Shown: positions 29,624 through 39,012, numbered from the stretch's first letter. The stretch: 64,000 nt of DNA from Methanobacterium paludis (GCF_000214725.1 NC_015574.1:1686001-1750000), one strand, 5' to 3'. Numbers and translations: made by a program. Notes: a model not told the origin generated them from the letters alone.

Positions 29624-30505
29624 ATGGATTTATCTATCATAGTAGTAAACTACCGCACTTATGATCTGACAAAACAGACCATAAAATCTGTAGTCAGTAA
29701 AGATCACCCTTTCAGTTATGAAATATATGTGGTGGACAATGCTTCAGAAGATGGTAGTCTTGAAAGGTTGCAAAAAGACTTTTCTAAAGAATCAGCCGAT
29801 GGCTTGATCAGATTCATTGCAAATACAGAAAACAAGGGCTTTGCTTATGCAAATAATAGGGCCATAACACAAACAAACTCCGAATACATATTATTACTCA
29901 ATTCTGACACCGTAGTTATGGATAACTGTTTAGAGGAATGTATAAGTTTCATGGAAAACAATGAAAACACAGGTGCTTTGGGATGTAAGGTTGTTTTACC
30001 AGATAGTACTTTAGATAAAGCCTGTAGAAGAAGTTTTCCAGATGTTGATGTTTCATTTTACAGGATGATAGGATTATCACATCTTTTTCCAAAAAGTAAG
30101 CATTTTGGAAGGTACAATCTTACATACTTGAACGAAGATGAGACTTATGAAGTTGATTGTATAACAGGTGCCTTCATGCTGGTGCGATCCATCGCTATCA
30201 ACGAGGTTGGACTTTTAGATGAAACATTTTTCATGTACGGAGAAGATATCGACTGGTGCTACCGTATAAAGGCAGCAGGTTGGAAAATAATTTATTATAG
30301 CTCTGCAAAAATAGTTCACTATAAAGGAGCAAGCTCTACTAAAAATACAAAACCTAACTTAATACATGAATTTTACAGGGCGATGCATATATTTTATAAA
30401 AAACATTATAAAACCCAATATCCCCGGATTATAACGGCAATTGTTTATGCTGGAATATGGAACATGTACGGTTTAAAGTTATTTTTAAATTTATTCAAGA
30501 AGTAA
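29624..30505 (+). CDS. GT2 family glycosyltransferase, rhamnosyltransferase-like
   Basis: 293 residues beginning MDLSIIVVNYRTYDLTKQ with IYVVDNASEDGSLERL, NTENKGFAYANNRAI, LLLNSDTVVMDN (metal-binding D-x-D equivalent) and FFMYGEDIDWCYRIKAAGWK. This is the WcaA/RfbF-like GT2 subgroup common in O-antigen clusters. AAGGAG lies eight bases upstream of the ATG. The C-terminus is short and amphipathic, so the enzyme is cytoplasmic or peripheral. Related to, but clearly distinct from, the GT2 encoded just upstream. Confidence 0.88.
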   Translation: MDLSIIVVNYRTYDLTKQTIKSVVSKDHPFSYEIYVVDNASEDGSLERLQKDFSKESADGLIRFIANTENKGFAYANNRAITQTNSEYILLLNSDTVVMDNCLEECISFMENNENTGALGCKVVLPDSTLDKACRRSFPDVDVSFYRMIGLSHLFPKSKHFGRYNLTYLNEDETYEVDCITGAFMLVRSIAINEVGLLDETFFMYGEDIDWCYRIKAAGWKIIYYSSAKIVHYKGASSTKNTKPNLIHEFYRAMHIFYKKHYKTQYPRIITAIVYAGIWNMYGLKLFLNLFKK

Positions 30506-30691
30506 TTTAATCTAATAAATATTTAAGTGGATAAATAAAAAATATTTAATTGGGTTTAAACTATAAAATCTGTCTTTAATTAGTTTAAATTATAAAGCCA
30601 ATCTTATGGGTTTAAACTATAAATTCGTTAAATGGGTTTAACCTAGTGATAATGGTTAATGATAGATAACAATCTTTAAAATGGTTACAAT

Positions 30692-32086
30692 ATGATTAGA
30701 GAGAATCAACGATTTTTAAATATGATATTTGTCTGTATAGATATGGCCATACTCGCTTTTTCACTGATTTTTGCCTGGTATATCCGTTTTGAAACAAGTT
30801 TGTTACCTTTCAAGAATAATTGGGGATTAAACTATTACTTGATGTTCCTCTTATTCATTTTACCAATTTATATATTTCTTTACTATTCTTCAGGTTTATA
30901 TCGTCCCCACAGAACCAAAAGCATTGCTTCTGAATCAATAACGATTGTTAAGATAAATGTTATAGGATTGTTGCTGCTTATAACATTACTGTACGTAACC
31001 CATCTTGTCAACTTCTCAAGGTACCTGCTTGCCATGTTTGCCATTTCCAGCACCACCTTTACTATAGTAGAAAGGATTATTCTCAGAAAATCCCTGAGAT
31101 TTATACGTAGCAAAGGATTTAATATCAAACATATTTTAGTAATAGGGGCAGGGGACCTTGGTAAAAAATTTGCTTGTAAAATTAAGCAAAACGAGTACAT
31201 AGGATATAATATAATTGGGTATCTAGACGATAACATTGAAAATGGCCATAAGGTTTTGGATTCAAAAGTCATAGGAAATATCAATGATTTAGTTCATGTG
31301 ATTTTAACAAACCGAATTGACAAAGCGGTTATAACAATATCTCCAATACATTACAAGGTTATAGAAGATATCGTGGACACACTTGAAAAATACGGTGTGG
31401 AAGCGGAAATTGTACCTGATTATTACAGGTACTTCCCTGCAAACCCATATATTGACTTAATAGATGATATGCCTATTATAAAATTGAGATACGTGCCCCT
31501 TGACAAATCCTTTAACCATTTTATAAAGAGAATTCTGGATATTGTACTCGCCATTGCAATCATCATCATCACGTCCCCTATTCTTGTTTTAACGGCTTTA
31601 ATGGTGAAAATAAGTTCTCCAGGACCTGTTATTTTTAAACAAGAGAGAGTAGGACTTCATAGAAAAGAATTTAATATATACAAATTCCGCAGTATGAAAG
31701 TTCAAGATGAAAAATATGAGAAATATCAGTGGACGAGTGAAGATGATCATCGTAAGACCAAATTCGGTTCATTTATCCGGAAAAGTAATATTGATGAACT
31801 ACCACAACTTTTTAACATATTAAAAGGGGATATGAGTTTAATAGGTCCTAGACCAGAACGTCCCCATTTTGTAGACAAATTTAGGGATGAAATTCCAAAG
31901 TACATGATCAAACATTACGTACGTCCTGGAATGACTGGCTTAGCTCAAGTTAATGGTTTTAGAGGAAATACTTCCATTAAAAAAAGAATAGAATATGATA
32001 TTTACTATGTGGAAAATTGGAACCTCAAGATGGATATAAAAATATTTTTCATGACATTTATCCATGCTTTTAGAAATGCGTATTGA
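30692..32086 (+). CDS. Polyprenyl-phosphate sugar-1-phosphate transferase (WcaJ/WbaP-like)
   Basis: 464 residues. Four N-terminal membrane helices (about 10-125) precede a soluble NAD-binding-like CoA-binding domain (LVIGAGDLGKKFACKI, about residue 150). A fifth helix (about 285-305) leads to the bacterial sugar transferase domain: KISSPGPVIFKQERVGLH, FNIYKFRSM, NIDELPQLFNILKGDMSLIG and RPGMTGLAQVNG. It would transfer a sugar-1-phosphate to a polyprenyl phosphate and so start glycan assembly. It closes the cluster that also has the exporter, so the whole pathway from initiation to export is present. Intact and family-typical in length. Confidence 0.92.
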   Translation: MIRENQRFLNMIFVCIDMAILAFSLIFAWYIRFETSLLPFKNNWGLNYYLMFLLFILPIYIFLYYSSGLYRPHRTKSIASESITIVKINVIGLLLLITLLYVTHLVNFSRYLLAMFAISSTTFTIVERIILRKSLRFIRSKGFNIKHILVIGAGDLGKKFACKIKQNEYIGYNIIGYLDDNIENGHKVLDSKVIGNINDLVHVILTNRIDKAVITISPIHYKVIEDIVDTLEKYGVEAEIVPDYYRYFPANPYIDLIDDMPIIKLRYVPLDKSFNHFIKRILDIVLAIAIIIITSPILVLTALMVKISSPGPVIFKQERVGLHRKEFNIYKFRSMKVQDEKYEKYQWTSEDDHRKTKFGSFIRKSNIDELPQLFNILKGDMSLIGPRPERPHFVDKFRDEIPKYMIKHYVRPGMTGLAQVNGFRGNTSIKKRIEYDIYYVENWNLKMDIKIFFMTFIHAFRNAY

Positions 32087-32169
32087 GGATGGTTACCCTA
32101 ATTTAAGATAAAAGTACCCAATTTAATAAAATATTTATAAAAAACAGCTCTTTTATCAGAGCTTTTACC

Positions 32170-32511
32170 TCATTCAAGGACTTTTTTAAGTTCCTGCAGA
32201 TTCTTTTCAATGAAAGGCTCTGCTTTAGGATCTGCAAGTATTTTCAGCTGTTTTTGATGTGTTTCCTCATACGCCCTACTTAATATTTCCTGAAGTTCAG
32301 GGATAGGCATTTCCAGAACCTTTTCTATTTTTGCAGTATTTGAATCCGATAGTTGACTTCTATAATTGTTTATTTGGCTTTCAAAACGTTTCACTACATT
32401 TGAATTTCGAGATATCACCATCTTCAGCATGAGCGGTGGAACCTTCGTAAACAGATCCATCATACCAACAACATCTTTTTCAGTTATTTTTACTTCTTCT
32501 CGTGACTCCAT
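32170..32511 (-). CDS. Uncharacterised helical protein (113 aa)
   Basis: An all-helical, charged protein: VKITEKDVVGMMDLFTKV, then a helix ending RFESQINNYRSQLS, KIEKVLEMPIPELQEILSRA and a C-terminal EKNLQELKKVLE. No cysteines, signal or membrane segment. I do not recognise a named family; it seems restricted to Methanobacteria. The ATG (32511) has GGAGAGTTAGGA upstream. A decayed relative is found at 11923-12022. It is convergent with the end of the polysaccharide cluster. Confidence 0.65.
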   Translation of the reverse strand: MESREEVKITEKDVVGMMDLFTKVPPLMLKMVISRNSNVVKRFESQINNYRSQLSDSNTAKIEKVLEMPIPELQEILSRAYEETHQKQLKILADPKAEPFIEKNLQELKKVLE

Positions 32512-32828
32512 TTCCTAACTCTCCTTTAAAATAAAAATGATTAACGAAATATCTATACCGAAACAGCTTTTACATGTTTATTTCAAATGCAATTAAAAAA
32601 ATGCAAACCCCCACTTAATAAACTCCTAAAAGGAGATATGAAACTTATTTTTATGCAAATTAACTTTTTTTAAGTTATATTTTATTAAATCAACTATTTT
32701 AGTTTATATTTTATATTATTCTTTTCTATTAACTTTTAAACGTGTTTAAAATGTTTTTTTCCAAACTCAATCACATTCAAAATTGTAAAACTTATCAAAT
32801 TTACCAAATCGAATGAGAAAATCAATTA
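32512..32828. other. Intergenic region
   Basis: 317 AT-rich bases. A short CTCCTAAAAGGAG palindrome lies near 32623-32635. Otherwise nothing coding or structured is apparent. The promoter for the leftward 113-aa gene should be here. Confidence 0.5.
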
Positions 32829-34121
32829 TTATCTCAACTGTATCATATTTTCTTTTATCCACTGGGCGATGGTGTAAATCACAGCTTCATCCATATGTCC
32901 TTCAATTCCATATTCTTGAGGTGTTGATTTCCCATCTCCAACAATAAATAAGTGGTTTAAATTAGGGAAAAGCTTGAGTTGTGCGTTTGATCTGGAATTA
33001 AGGGCTGTTTTCCAGCCTTTAAAGTCCTTTTCCGGTAAAACTTGGTAATCACGTCCACCTTGAAGGATCAAAACTGGTATGTTCAATTTTTTAACAGTTT
33101 CTGTAGGGCTGTAACCTCGTAAATCCAACCAGTAATCCGCTGAAATCTCCAAAGGTAACTCTTTAGCTGGAACAGCATTTGACAACCCAGGATCCTTCAC
33201 AAGAGCTATTTTTGCTTTTAAAGCTTCAAGTTCTGTTTTCTGCTCATCTGTCATGGGCCCTGCCAAACTGTTAAGGTAAGTAAATTGATCCAGAATAATG
33301 TCCTCAAGTGGGCGAGTGATCCCGGCCATGATGATAAGTCCCGCCAGTTTGGAATTTTGCTTGGCAATGCAGGGAGCAAGGGTGGCACCTAAGCTGTGAC
33401 CCAGTAAAAAAACCTGTTTTGGGTCTATCTGTGGTGTTTGACACATCAACTGAATTGCCAAGAGTGCATCGTCAGTGACCTCTTCTTTTACAGTCATCTG
33501 GGCTATCAACTCTGGAGTAAACATTTGGGCGTGTTTGAAGGTACGTTTTTCATATCTCAAAACAGCAATGCCCTGTGAAGCTAAACCCCACGCAAGATCG
33601 CGAAATATTCTGTTAGGGCCTATTGTTTCATCTCGATCACTGGGACCGGAACCCTGCACCAGCACCACACCCGGAAAAGGGCCTTGGTCCAGGGGCAGTG
33701 TCAAAGTACCGGGTAATGCCCATTGACCTTCACCCACAGTCACATCAACCTCATGAAATACAGAAGTATCCACATAATCTGGAGCATGGTACTTGGTTTC
33801 TGCAGGCATTAAGTTCAACCCGCTTATCTGTCCTTGGATGTTGAAGATGATCTGCACATCAAGGGCAGCCCTTTCAAACTGGCATCTGATAAACACAACC
33901 CTGTAACTTTCCATCTCAGCAGTGCGCACCACGGTTAATCGCAACAAATTGCCGGCAGGTCCTATGAAACGTTGCCAGAACTCTTGAAATTTAACTTCAG
34001 GAAACACAACTTTCATCTGGTCATCAAATCGACTGCTGGCTGCAGCAAAATCAGCCTGTAAAAACTGGTCCACGAAATTCTGAGCCAGTACCTTTAGATC
34101 CTCAAGAGATAAAGGATTCAT
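32829..34121 (-). CDS. Alpha/beta hydrolase with N-terminal DUF3887-like domain
   Basis: 430 residues. The N-terminal about 110 form an NTF2-like DUF3887-type domain (VDQFLQADFAAASSRFDDQ). The hydrolase domain follows with an oxyanion segment VVLVQGSGPSDRDETIGPN, the nucleophile elbow LLGHSLGATLAP, an acid near LILQGGRDYQV and the histidine in LFPNLNHLFIVGDG. Members are esterases or peptidases of the dienelactone-hydrolase or BAAT type found mostly in Firmicutes. Codon use here is visibly richer in G and C than in neighbouring genes, which suggests acquisition from bacteria. No signal peptide; substrate unknown. Start ATG after GGTGAGC. Confidence 0.85.
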   Translation of the reverse strand: MNPLSLEDLKVLAQNFVDQFLQADFAAASSRFDDQMKVVFPEVKFQEFWQRFIGPAGNLLRLTVVRTAEMESYRVVFIRCQFERAALDVQIIFNIQGQISGLNLMPAETKYHAPDYVDTSVFHEVDVTVGEGQWALPGTLTLPLDQGPFPGVVLVQGSGPSDRDETIGPNRIFRDLAWGLASQGIAVLRYEKRTFKHAQMFTPELIAQMTVKEEVTDDALLAIQLMCQTPQIDPKQVFLLGHSLGATLAPCIAKQNSKLAGLIIMAGITRPLEDIILDQFTYLNSLAGPMTDEQKTELEALKAKIALVKDPGLSNAVPAKELPLEISADYWLDLRGYSPTETVKKLNIPVLILQGGRDYQVLPEKDFKGWKTALNSRSNAQLKLFPNLNHLFIVGDGKSTPQEYGIEGHMDEAVIYTIAQWIKENMIQLR

Positions 34122-34363
34122 TTAATGCTCACCATCCTAATCAAACCCTGATCTGGATTCATGAGAAGCAAATGGTTTGATTATCTTTTTATTATAGGTT
34201 TAATGTTTTTTATTATCTTATTTTATTCTTATTATTTTTATTTAAATTTATGAGTTTACATTAAATGAGTTTACATTAAAAATTCTTCATTTAAACCATC
34301 AAAAAAATTAGATAATTGGAAGTTCAAATAATTAATTAACTAAAAAAAAGGGAGTGTTACAAT

Positions 34364-34567
34364 ATGCCAGATTTAGGACCTTTAGGAAGGGGAGGAGCTA
34401 GAAGAAGAACAAGAAGGAGAATGGAGAGAATATCAGCAGCTGAAGAAGGTGGTAATGAACCAGAATCAGAAGAAGCTGAAAGCTTGGATAAATTAGAAAA
34501 GTTAGCCAAACTTCTAAAGGATAAAGGAGTTATCAGTGAAGAAGAATTTAACCTGATATTCAGTTGA
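34364..34567 (+). CDS. Small basic/acidic protein with C-terminal SHOCT-like domain (67 aa)
   Basis: The protein starts MPDLGPLGRGGARRRTRRRM, an arginine-rich, probably nucleic-acid- or membrane-interacting head, then an acidic linker (EEGGNEPESEEAES) and ends LEKLAKLLKDKGVISEEEF, a clear SHOCT (short C-terminal) motif. SHOCT domains act as oligomerisation tags in many prokaryotic proteins. AGGGAGTG lies nine bases before the ATG. It is convergent with lon. Function unknown. Confidence 0.75.
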   Translation: MPDLGPLGRGGARRRTRRRMERISAAEEGGNEPESEEAESLDKLEKLAKLLKDKGVISEEEFNLIFS

Positions 34568-34841
34568 ATCATTCAAGATATTAAAATCAAAATAAATAAA
34601 TAAAATTGTCTTAAAAGGGCATTTATAAGCAGTTATGAGATTTAATGTAGTTTCAACCATATAACACCTTTTAATGAAAATAATTACCTTAGCCACTGCA
34701 TTAACTAAAAAAAAGTATGTGGGAAAATTAAGTTATTAGGCAATTTTAGATGATTTGATATAAATAATCCATTATAAAGATTGATTAAAAACAAAAAACG
34801 TGACTTTTTTTTCTAAACTTCTTAAATATTTTTAAACTTAT

Positions 34842-34869
34842 TAAAAAAATAAAAAAACGAGAAATCGTT
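34842..34869 (-). terminator. Probable lon terminator
   Basis: On the minus strand a short hairpin AACGA-TTTC-TCGTT is followed by a T7-A-T7 tract about 50 bases downstream of the lon stop codon. The remainder of the 34568-34919 gap is AT-rich and empty. Confidence 0.55.
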
Positions 34870-34919
34870 CTATCAATCCAATCCCACGGGGATAAGAAAT
34901 AAGAAGATTCTCATGTCAT

Positions 34920-37301
34920 TTAGTTGGCGCCGGCACCGCCACTTAAAGAATCTGTCGGCATTTGCATCATAAGAGGTTTAGGCAGTTCAATGCTTAGGGT
35001 CTCTTTTATGACGTCTTCCACCGTTTCTACAGGGATGAATTCCATTTCAGACTTGACATCTTCTGGAACATCATCCAGATCTTTTACATTGTCTTCAGGC
35101 AGTATAACCCGTTTTATTCCTGCACGGTGAGCAGCAAGTATCTTCTCTTTAATACCACCCACTGGAAGTACAGCACCTCTTAAGGATATTTCACCAGTCA
35201 TGGCCAGTTTAGGGTCCACCGCATGTCCTGTTACCAGGGAAGCAATTGTGGTTAAAAGTGCCACACCTGCAGATGGCCCGTCTTTTGGAATGGCTCCTGA
35301 AGGCACGTGGATGTGTAAATCCTTTTTATCAAATTCAACGCTCTTCAAGTTAAATGCCATTCGTGAACGAATCAGGCTTTGGGAAATCTTGGCGGATTCT
35401 TTCATTACATCACCTAACTGACCTGTGAGCATTAATTTTCCTGTTCCTGGCATGAAAGCACCTTCAATGAAGAGTATATCCCCACCTACAGGTGTCCATG
35501 CTAAACCTGTCACAACTCCAGGGGGGTTATTTTTACCAGCCATGCTAATCTGGGTGAGTTCATGGCCCAAAATATCATATAACATATCTTCTTTAACAAC
35601 ATAGGGTAAATCAACTTTTCCCAGCACGATTTTTTCAGATACAACTCTTGAAACAGCAGCTAACTGCTGTTTAAGACCTCTTACTCCTGCTTCTCTTGTG
35701 TACTTTTCAATGATGGTTTTTAATGCGTCATCATCAATTTGAAGCTGAGTTTCATCCAGGCCATTATCTTCAAGTACCGATGCAATTAGGTGATCTTTTG
35801 CGATACGGAACTTCTCATGGCTGGTGTAACTACCAATTTCTATGATCTCCATACGATCTCGAAGCGGTGCTGGAATATCCCTTAACGAGTTTGCTGTGGC
35901 AATGAAGAACACATCTGACAGGTCGTAGGGAACTTCTAAGTAGTGATCTGAGAAGCTGTTGTTCTGTTCAGGGTCCAGCACTTCCAGTAGTGCACTGGAT
36001 GGGTCCCCATTTACAGAGGCCATTAGTTTATCCACCTCATCCAAGATGAACACTGGATTTCTACTACCTGCACGTTTCATTCCATGGATTATCCTGCCTG
36101 GTAAAGCCCCAACATAAGTTCTTCTATGACCTCTGATTTCTGATTCATCTTTAACACCACCTAAACTGATTCTAACGTATTTACGTTCTAGAGCTTCGGC
36201 AATACTTTTACCTAAACTGGTTTTTCCAGTTCCAGGTGGTCCTACCAGAAGTAAAATGGATCCCTGTTTATTCTGCTTCAGTTTCATCACTGTAAGATGC
36301 TGGATAATACGGTCTTTGACTTTACGAAGGCCATAGTGTTGTTCATCCAGTAAATTCCTGGCGGCTTCTATATCTATGTCTTTAATTTCGCTCTTGCCCC
36401 ATGGTAAGCTGGTTAGTAGGTCTAAGTAATTTCTGATGACGTTTTCCTCAGAACTGTTAGAACCTTGCCTTTCCAGCTTGTTCACTTCTTCCAGGGCAAC
36501 TTCTTTTACCTCTTCCGGCATTTGAGCAGCTTCGATCAGTTTACGATAGTCTTTGTTCCCGTAGCTTCCTTCTGAATCACTTAATTCATCCTGTATGGCC
36601 TTTAACTGCTCCTTAAGCATGATTTCTCTGTGTTTTTTATTCATTTCTTCATTTAATCTTGCAGCCATTTCCATCTGGAACTTTATTATTTCTTTTTGCT
36701 CGATTAAAATGTCCAGGAATTTTAAGCTTTTTTCTCTCACTGAACGTGTTTCCAGTAAATCCTGTTTTTCTTCCACAGATAATCTCATATAAGGAAATAT
36801 ATAAGCAATAACTTTATTTAGACCATTTAATTGATTAACCTCTTTGAGGTAAGCTTTATCGCCTTTGAAGTCCTCATTTATTTCTGAAACAAGTTTTCTG
36901 ATATTTGCGAGCATCTCATCTTGACTTTCCTGGTCTAAATCAACTATATCTGGGATGATCCTGTAAGTTGCTCTGTAATTCATATCATCAGGAATCAGTT
37001 CCTCTATTTCAACTCTTTCTACAACTTCCACCTTTAGCTGATAGAAATCTTTCATTTTTTTGACGTTCTCAATTTTAATTAAGGTTCCTATACTGTAGAA
37101 ATCGGATTCTACATAAAAACCTTCAACCTTTCCTTCTTTAACTGCTAGTGCAATACCGTGGAAATCATCATTTTCAACACGTTTGCAGAGTTCGCTTCCA
37201 AGTTCATTGTCAATTTTCAGGTTCCTGTTAGTTTCAGGTAATAAGACCGTATTTGGTATAACAATAACGGGTAATTCTTTATTAAGCTTCGTTTCTATCA
37301 T
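34920..37301 (-). CDS. lon: ATP-dependent protease Lon, bacterial LonA type
   Basis: ATG at 37301 has TTGGGGGATA directly upstream; an in-frame TTG at 37313 lies within that site. The 793-residue protein has the N-terminal substrate domain (LPVIVIPNTVLLPE), a long helical linker (about 180-270), AAA module (Walker A GPPGTGKTS, Walker B FILDEVDKL, sensor-type IATANSL) and the S16 protease domain with catalytic Ser in PKDGPSAGVALL and Lys in GGIKEKILAAHRAG. There is no membrane insertion in the AAA module, so this is soluble LonA and not the membrane-bound LonB usual in archaea. Ends in a small Gly/Ala tail. It follows an ArsR-family gene by about 65 bases, so regulation together is likely. Confidence 0.95.
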   Translation of the reverse strand: MIETKLNKELPVIVIPNTVLLPETNRNLKIDNELGSELCKRVENDDFHGIALAVKEGKVEGFYVESDFYSIGTLIKIENVKKMKDFYQLKVEVVERVEIEELIPDDMNYRATYRIIPDIVDLDQESQDEMLANIRKLVSEINEDFKGDKAYLKEVNQLNGLNKVIAYIFPYMRLSVEEKQDLLETRSVREKSLKFLDILIEQKEIIKFQMEMAARLNEEMNKKHREIMLKEQLKAIQDELSDSEGSYGNKDYRKLIEAAQMPEEVKEVALEEVNKLERQGSNSSEENVIRNYLDLLTSLPWGKSEIKDIDIEAARNLLDEQHYGLRKVKDRIIQHLTVMKLKQNKQGSILLLVGPPGTGKTSLGKSIAEALERKYVRISLGGVKDESEIRGHRRTYVGALPGRIIHGMKRAGSRNPVFILDEVDKLMASVNGDPSSALLEVLDPEQNNSFSDHYLEVPYDLSDVFFIATANSLRDIPAPLRDRMEIIEIGSYTSHEKFRIAKDHLIASVLEDNGLDETQLQIDDDALKTIIEKYTREAGVRGLKQQLAAVSRVVSEKIVLGKVDLPYVVKEDMLYDILGHELTQISMAGKNNPPGVVTGLAWTPVGGDILFIEGAFMPGTGKLMLTGQLGDVMKESAKISQSLIRSRMAFNLKSVEFDKKDLHIHVPSGAIPKDGPSAGVALLTTIASLVTGHAVDPKLAMTGEISLRGAVLPVGGIKEKILAAHRAGIKRVILPEDNVKDLDDVPEDVKSEMEFIPVETVEDVIKETLSIELPKPLMMQMPTDSLSGGAGAN

Positions 37302-37365
37302 ATTATCCCCCAATAAATAGACATATGGCTTTACAGCCTTGTTTAACTCCTTGGGTTAATTTTAG

Positions 37366-37704
37366 TTATTTTTTTTGATCACACTTTGCCAGCACACAAC
37401 TAAATAAAAAATCGATGTTTTTTTTGTGCTTTAACAGAGCGCTTTTATTAAATGTGTAATAAATATAATTACCTTCCTTTTCTGCGTTGAGAATTTTGAC
37501 TGTTTTCAGTACTTTAAGATGCTGTGATGCTGCAGGTTGGGTTAGACCCATGATCTTCGCCATTTCAGTTACACTGACTTTTTCCACTTCACCCGACGCT
37601 AAAGAATAAATCAACAATAGCCTGTTAACATTGGCCAATGCCTTGAATACCTCCTCCAATTCTTCTGATAATTCAGAGTCATATGCAGAATTTATCCTCA
37701 ACAT
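37366..37704 (-). CDS. ArsR-family winged-helix regulator
   Basis: 112 residues: EELEEVFKALANVNRLLLIY is the ArsR helix 2-3 region, VTEMAKIMGLTQPAASQHLK the recognition helix-turn-helix, and GNYIYYTFNK the wing. Only two cysteines are present, near the C-terminus (FSCVLAKCDQ), and the CVC metal site of ArsR/CadC is missing, so a metal-sensing role is uncertain. The gene lies just upstream of lon on the same strand, and a perfect 9-bp inverted repeat sits over its TATA region (37712-37739). The arrangement resembles archaeal ArsR-like heat-shock regulators, and suggests control of itself and lon under protein stress; that is inference. Confidence 0.85.
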   Translation of the reverse strand: MLRINSAYDSELSEELEEVFKALANVNRLLLIYSLASGEVEKVSVTEMAKIMGLTQPAASQHLKVLKTVKILNAEKEGNYIYYTFNKSALLKHKKNIDFLFSCVLAKCDQKK

Positions 37705-37711
37705 GAATCAT

Positions 37712-37739
37712 AAGTATATAACTATATGCTTATATACTT
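37712..37739 (-). promoter_or_regulatory. Perfect palindromic operator over the arsR-lon promoter
   Basis: AAGTATATA (37712-37720) and TATATACTT (37731-37739) form a perfect 9-bp inverted repeat with a 10-base spacer, starting 8 bases upstream of the ATG. The arms contain the TATA-box sequence, so a dimer bound here would block TBP. Most likely site for autoregulation by the ArsR-family protein. The remaining gap to 38240 is AT-rich without another gene; a TATA-like TTTTATATGG at about 38155 may serve the downstream secreted protein. Confidence 0.7.
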
Positions 37740-38240
37740 TTCGGGCTTGAATTTTTCTAAAAAGATTTCCTATTTTAGGTAGATTCTCTAGATTTTACAG
37801 ATAGATTTCCTATTTTCCAGTCTTAACTAAGAAAATTGAATAACGATTTAGAAACTTTCAAATTATTTAAATTACGGTTTAAATCATTTATTTTAGAATT
37901 GATCTTTTAAAAGTGAGCAGTTAACATTACTATCCAATAAAAAGTATTACGGCGTACTTCAAGATATTAACTATTAAAGTGGAAGTGTTTCATGGATGCT
38001 TTTTTTTGAAAATAAGGTTTGAATTGTGTCATTTTGGCTAAAATAAAAACCAAGAAAACTAATCCATGATCAGACAGTTCAATAACTTCTTAAATGGCTC
38101 TAAATTAAAAAAGGAGTTCTCTGGATGCCCTTTTTTCTTAAAAAAAATCCAAACTTTTATATGGGATGATGAAGTTATGAAATAGGTGCAAAAAGGTTCT
38201 ACAGATAAGGTTTTGATAAGTAGAACATGGAGGAGGTAGA

Positions 38241-38978
38241 ATTAATAGAAAAACTACATATACCGCAATATTTGCGTTGTGTGTAATTTTCAGCGCCCTG
38301 CCCTTCGCCGGGGCTACTGAAACCCAGAATATTGAAAAAAATAATTTAAACCAAAATTTAATTCAAAATACTGTCGGAACAAACGCGGTTACCGACAAAG
38401 ACTTAGCCTCAAATTTAGAAAACCTATCAGGACTACAGAAATGGTTCCAAAAGCAGGGCTATTACACAAAAGCCATCAACGGATCCTACAGTCCTTACAC
38501 AGAAAAGGCTGCAAATATCTTCCCGGAAGATGCTGCAATAGCGTCTGATGAATGGACAAAAACACAGACGTATAAAGCAATGCAAAAATTGACCAACGAC
38601 AACACCATAACATTTTCAAACAGCAGCGAAAGTGGCTCAACAGTTAAAGCATCAAAATCAACGGATTCAACCAGCAAAACTCCCGTAAGTAAAGCAAGTG
38701 CAAAAACAGTGACAACAACAAAATTAACAGTAACAAAAACAACAATCAGCGGCTGGTTTATGCCTACAGGCGCTTATGATTCAGGATATGCATACCAATG
38801 GTATTATGTGACATGGTTAAACTACGACCCCTCATCAGGTCGGTGGGGAGTACTTAAATGCAACCCAAAAGGTGCTGCTGGAGGAGAACTAACGTCTTCA
38901 GTGACTGGTGCCGATTTTGATGGAGTATCTGGTTATGAAAAAGCATATGATCCACGATGGCAACTCCAAAAGGCATAA
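38241..38978 (+). CDS. Secreted protein of unknown function, apparent ATT start
   Basis: From a TTG at 38277 the protein would begin in the middle of a hydrophobic stretch. The open frame extends upstream to ATT at 38241, just after AGGAGGTAGA, and gives INRKTTYTAIFALCVIF followed by SALPFAGATE, a textbook signal peptide with cleavage near AGA. No ATG, GTG or TTG exists between. I therefore take ATT as the probable start. The mature part is rich in Ser/Thr/Asn with a threonine/lysine-rich linker (about 130-165) and a C-terminal aromatic domain (GWFMPTGAYDSGYAYQWYY, LKCNPKGAAGGEL). Length 245 residues. Probably a cell-surface protein; family not recognised. Confidence 0.6.
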   Translation: MNRKTTYTAIFALCVIFSALPFAGATETQNIEKNNLNQNLIQNTVGTNAVTDKDLASNLENLSGLQKWFQKQGYYTKAINGSYSPYTEKAANIFPEDAAIASDEWTKTQTYKAMQKLTNDNTITFSNSSESGSTVKASKSTDSTSKTPVSKASAKTVTTTKLTVTKTTISGWFMPTGAYDSGYAYQWYYVTWLNYDPSSGRWGVLKCNPKGAAGGELTSSVTGADFDGVSGYEKAYDPRWQLQKA

Positions 38979-39012
38979 AAAACATGACACAATGAATATA
39001 ATGTATTGAATG

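Noticed and set aside
37301..37313. TTG at 37313 as lon start
   Set aside because: It lies inside the GGGGG ribosome binding site for the ATG at 37301.
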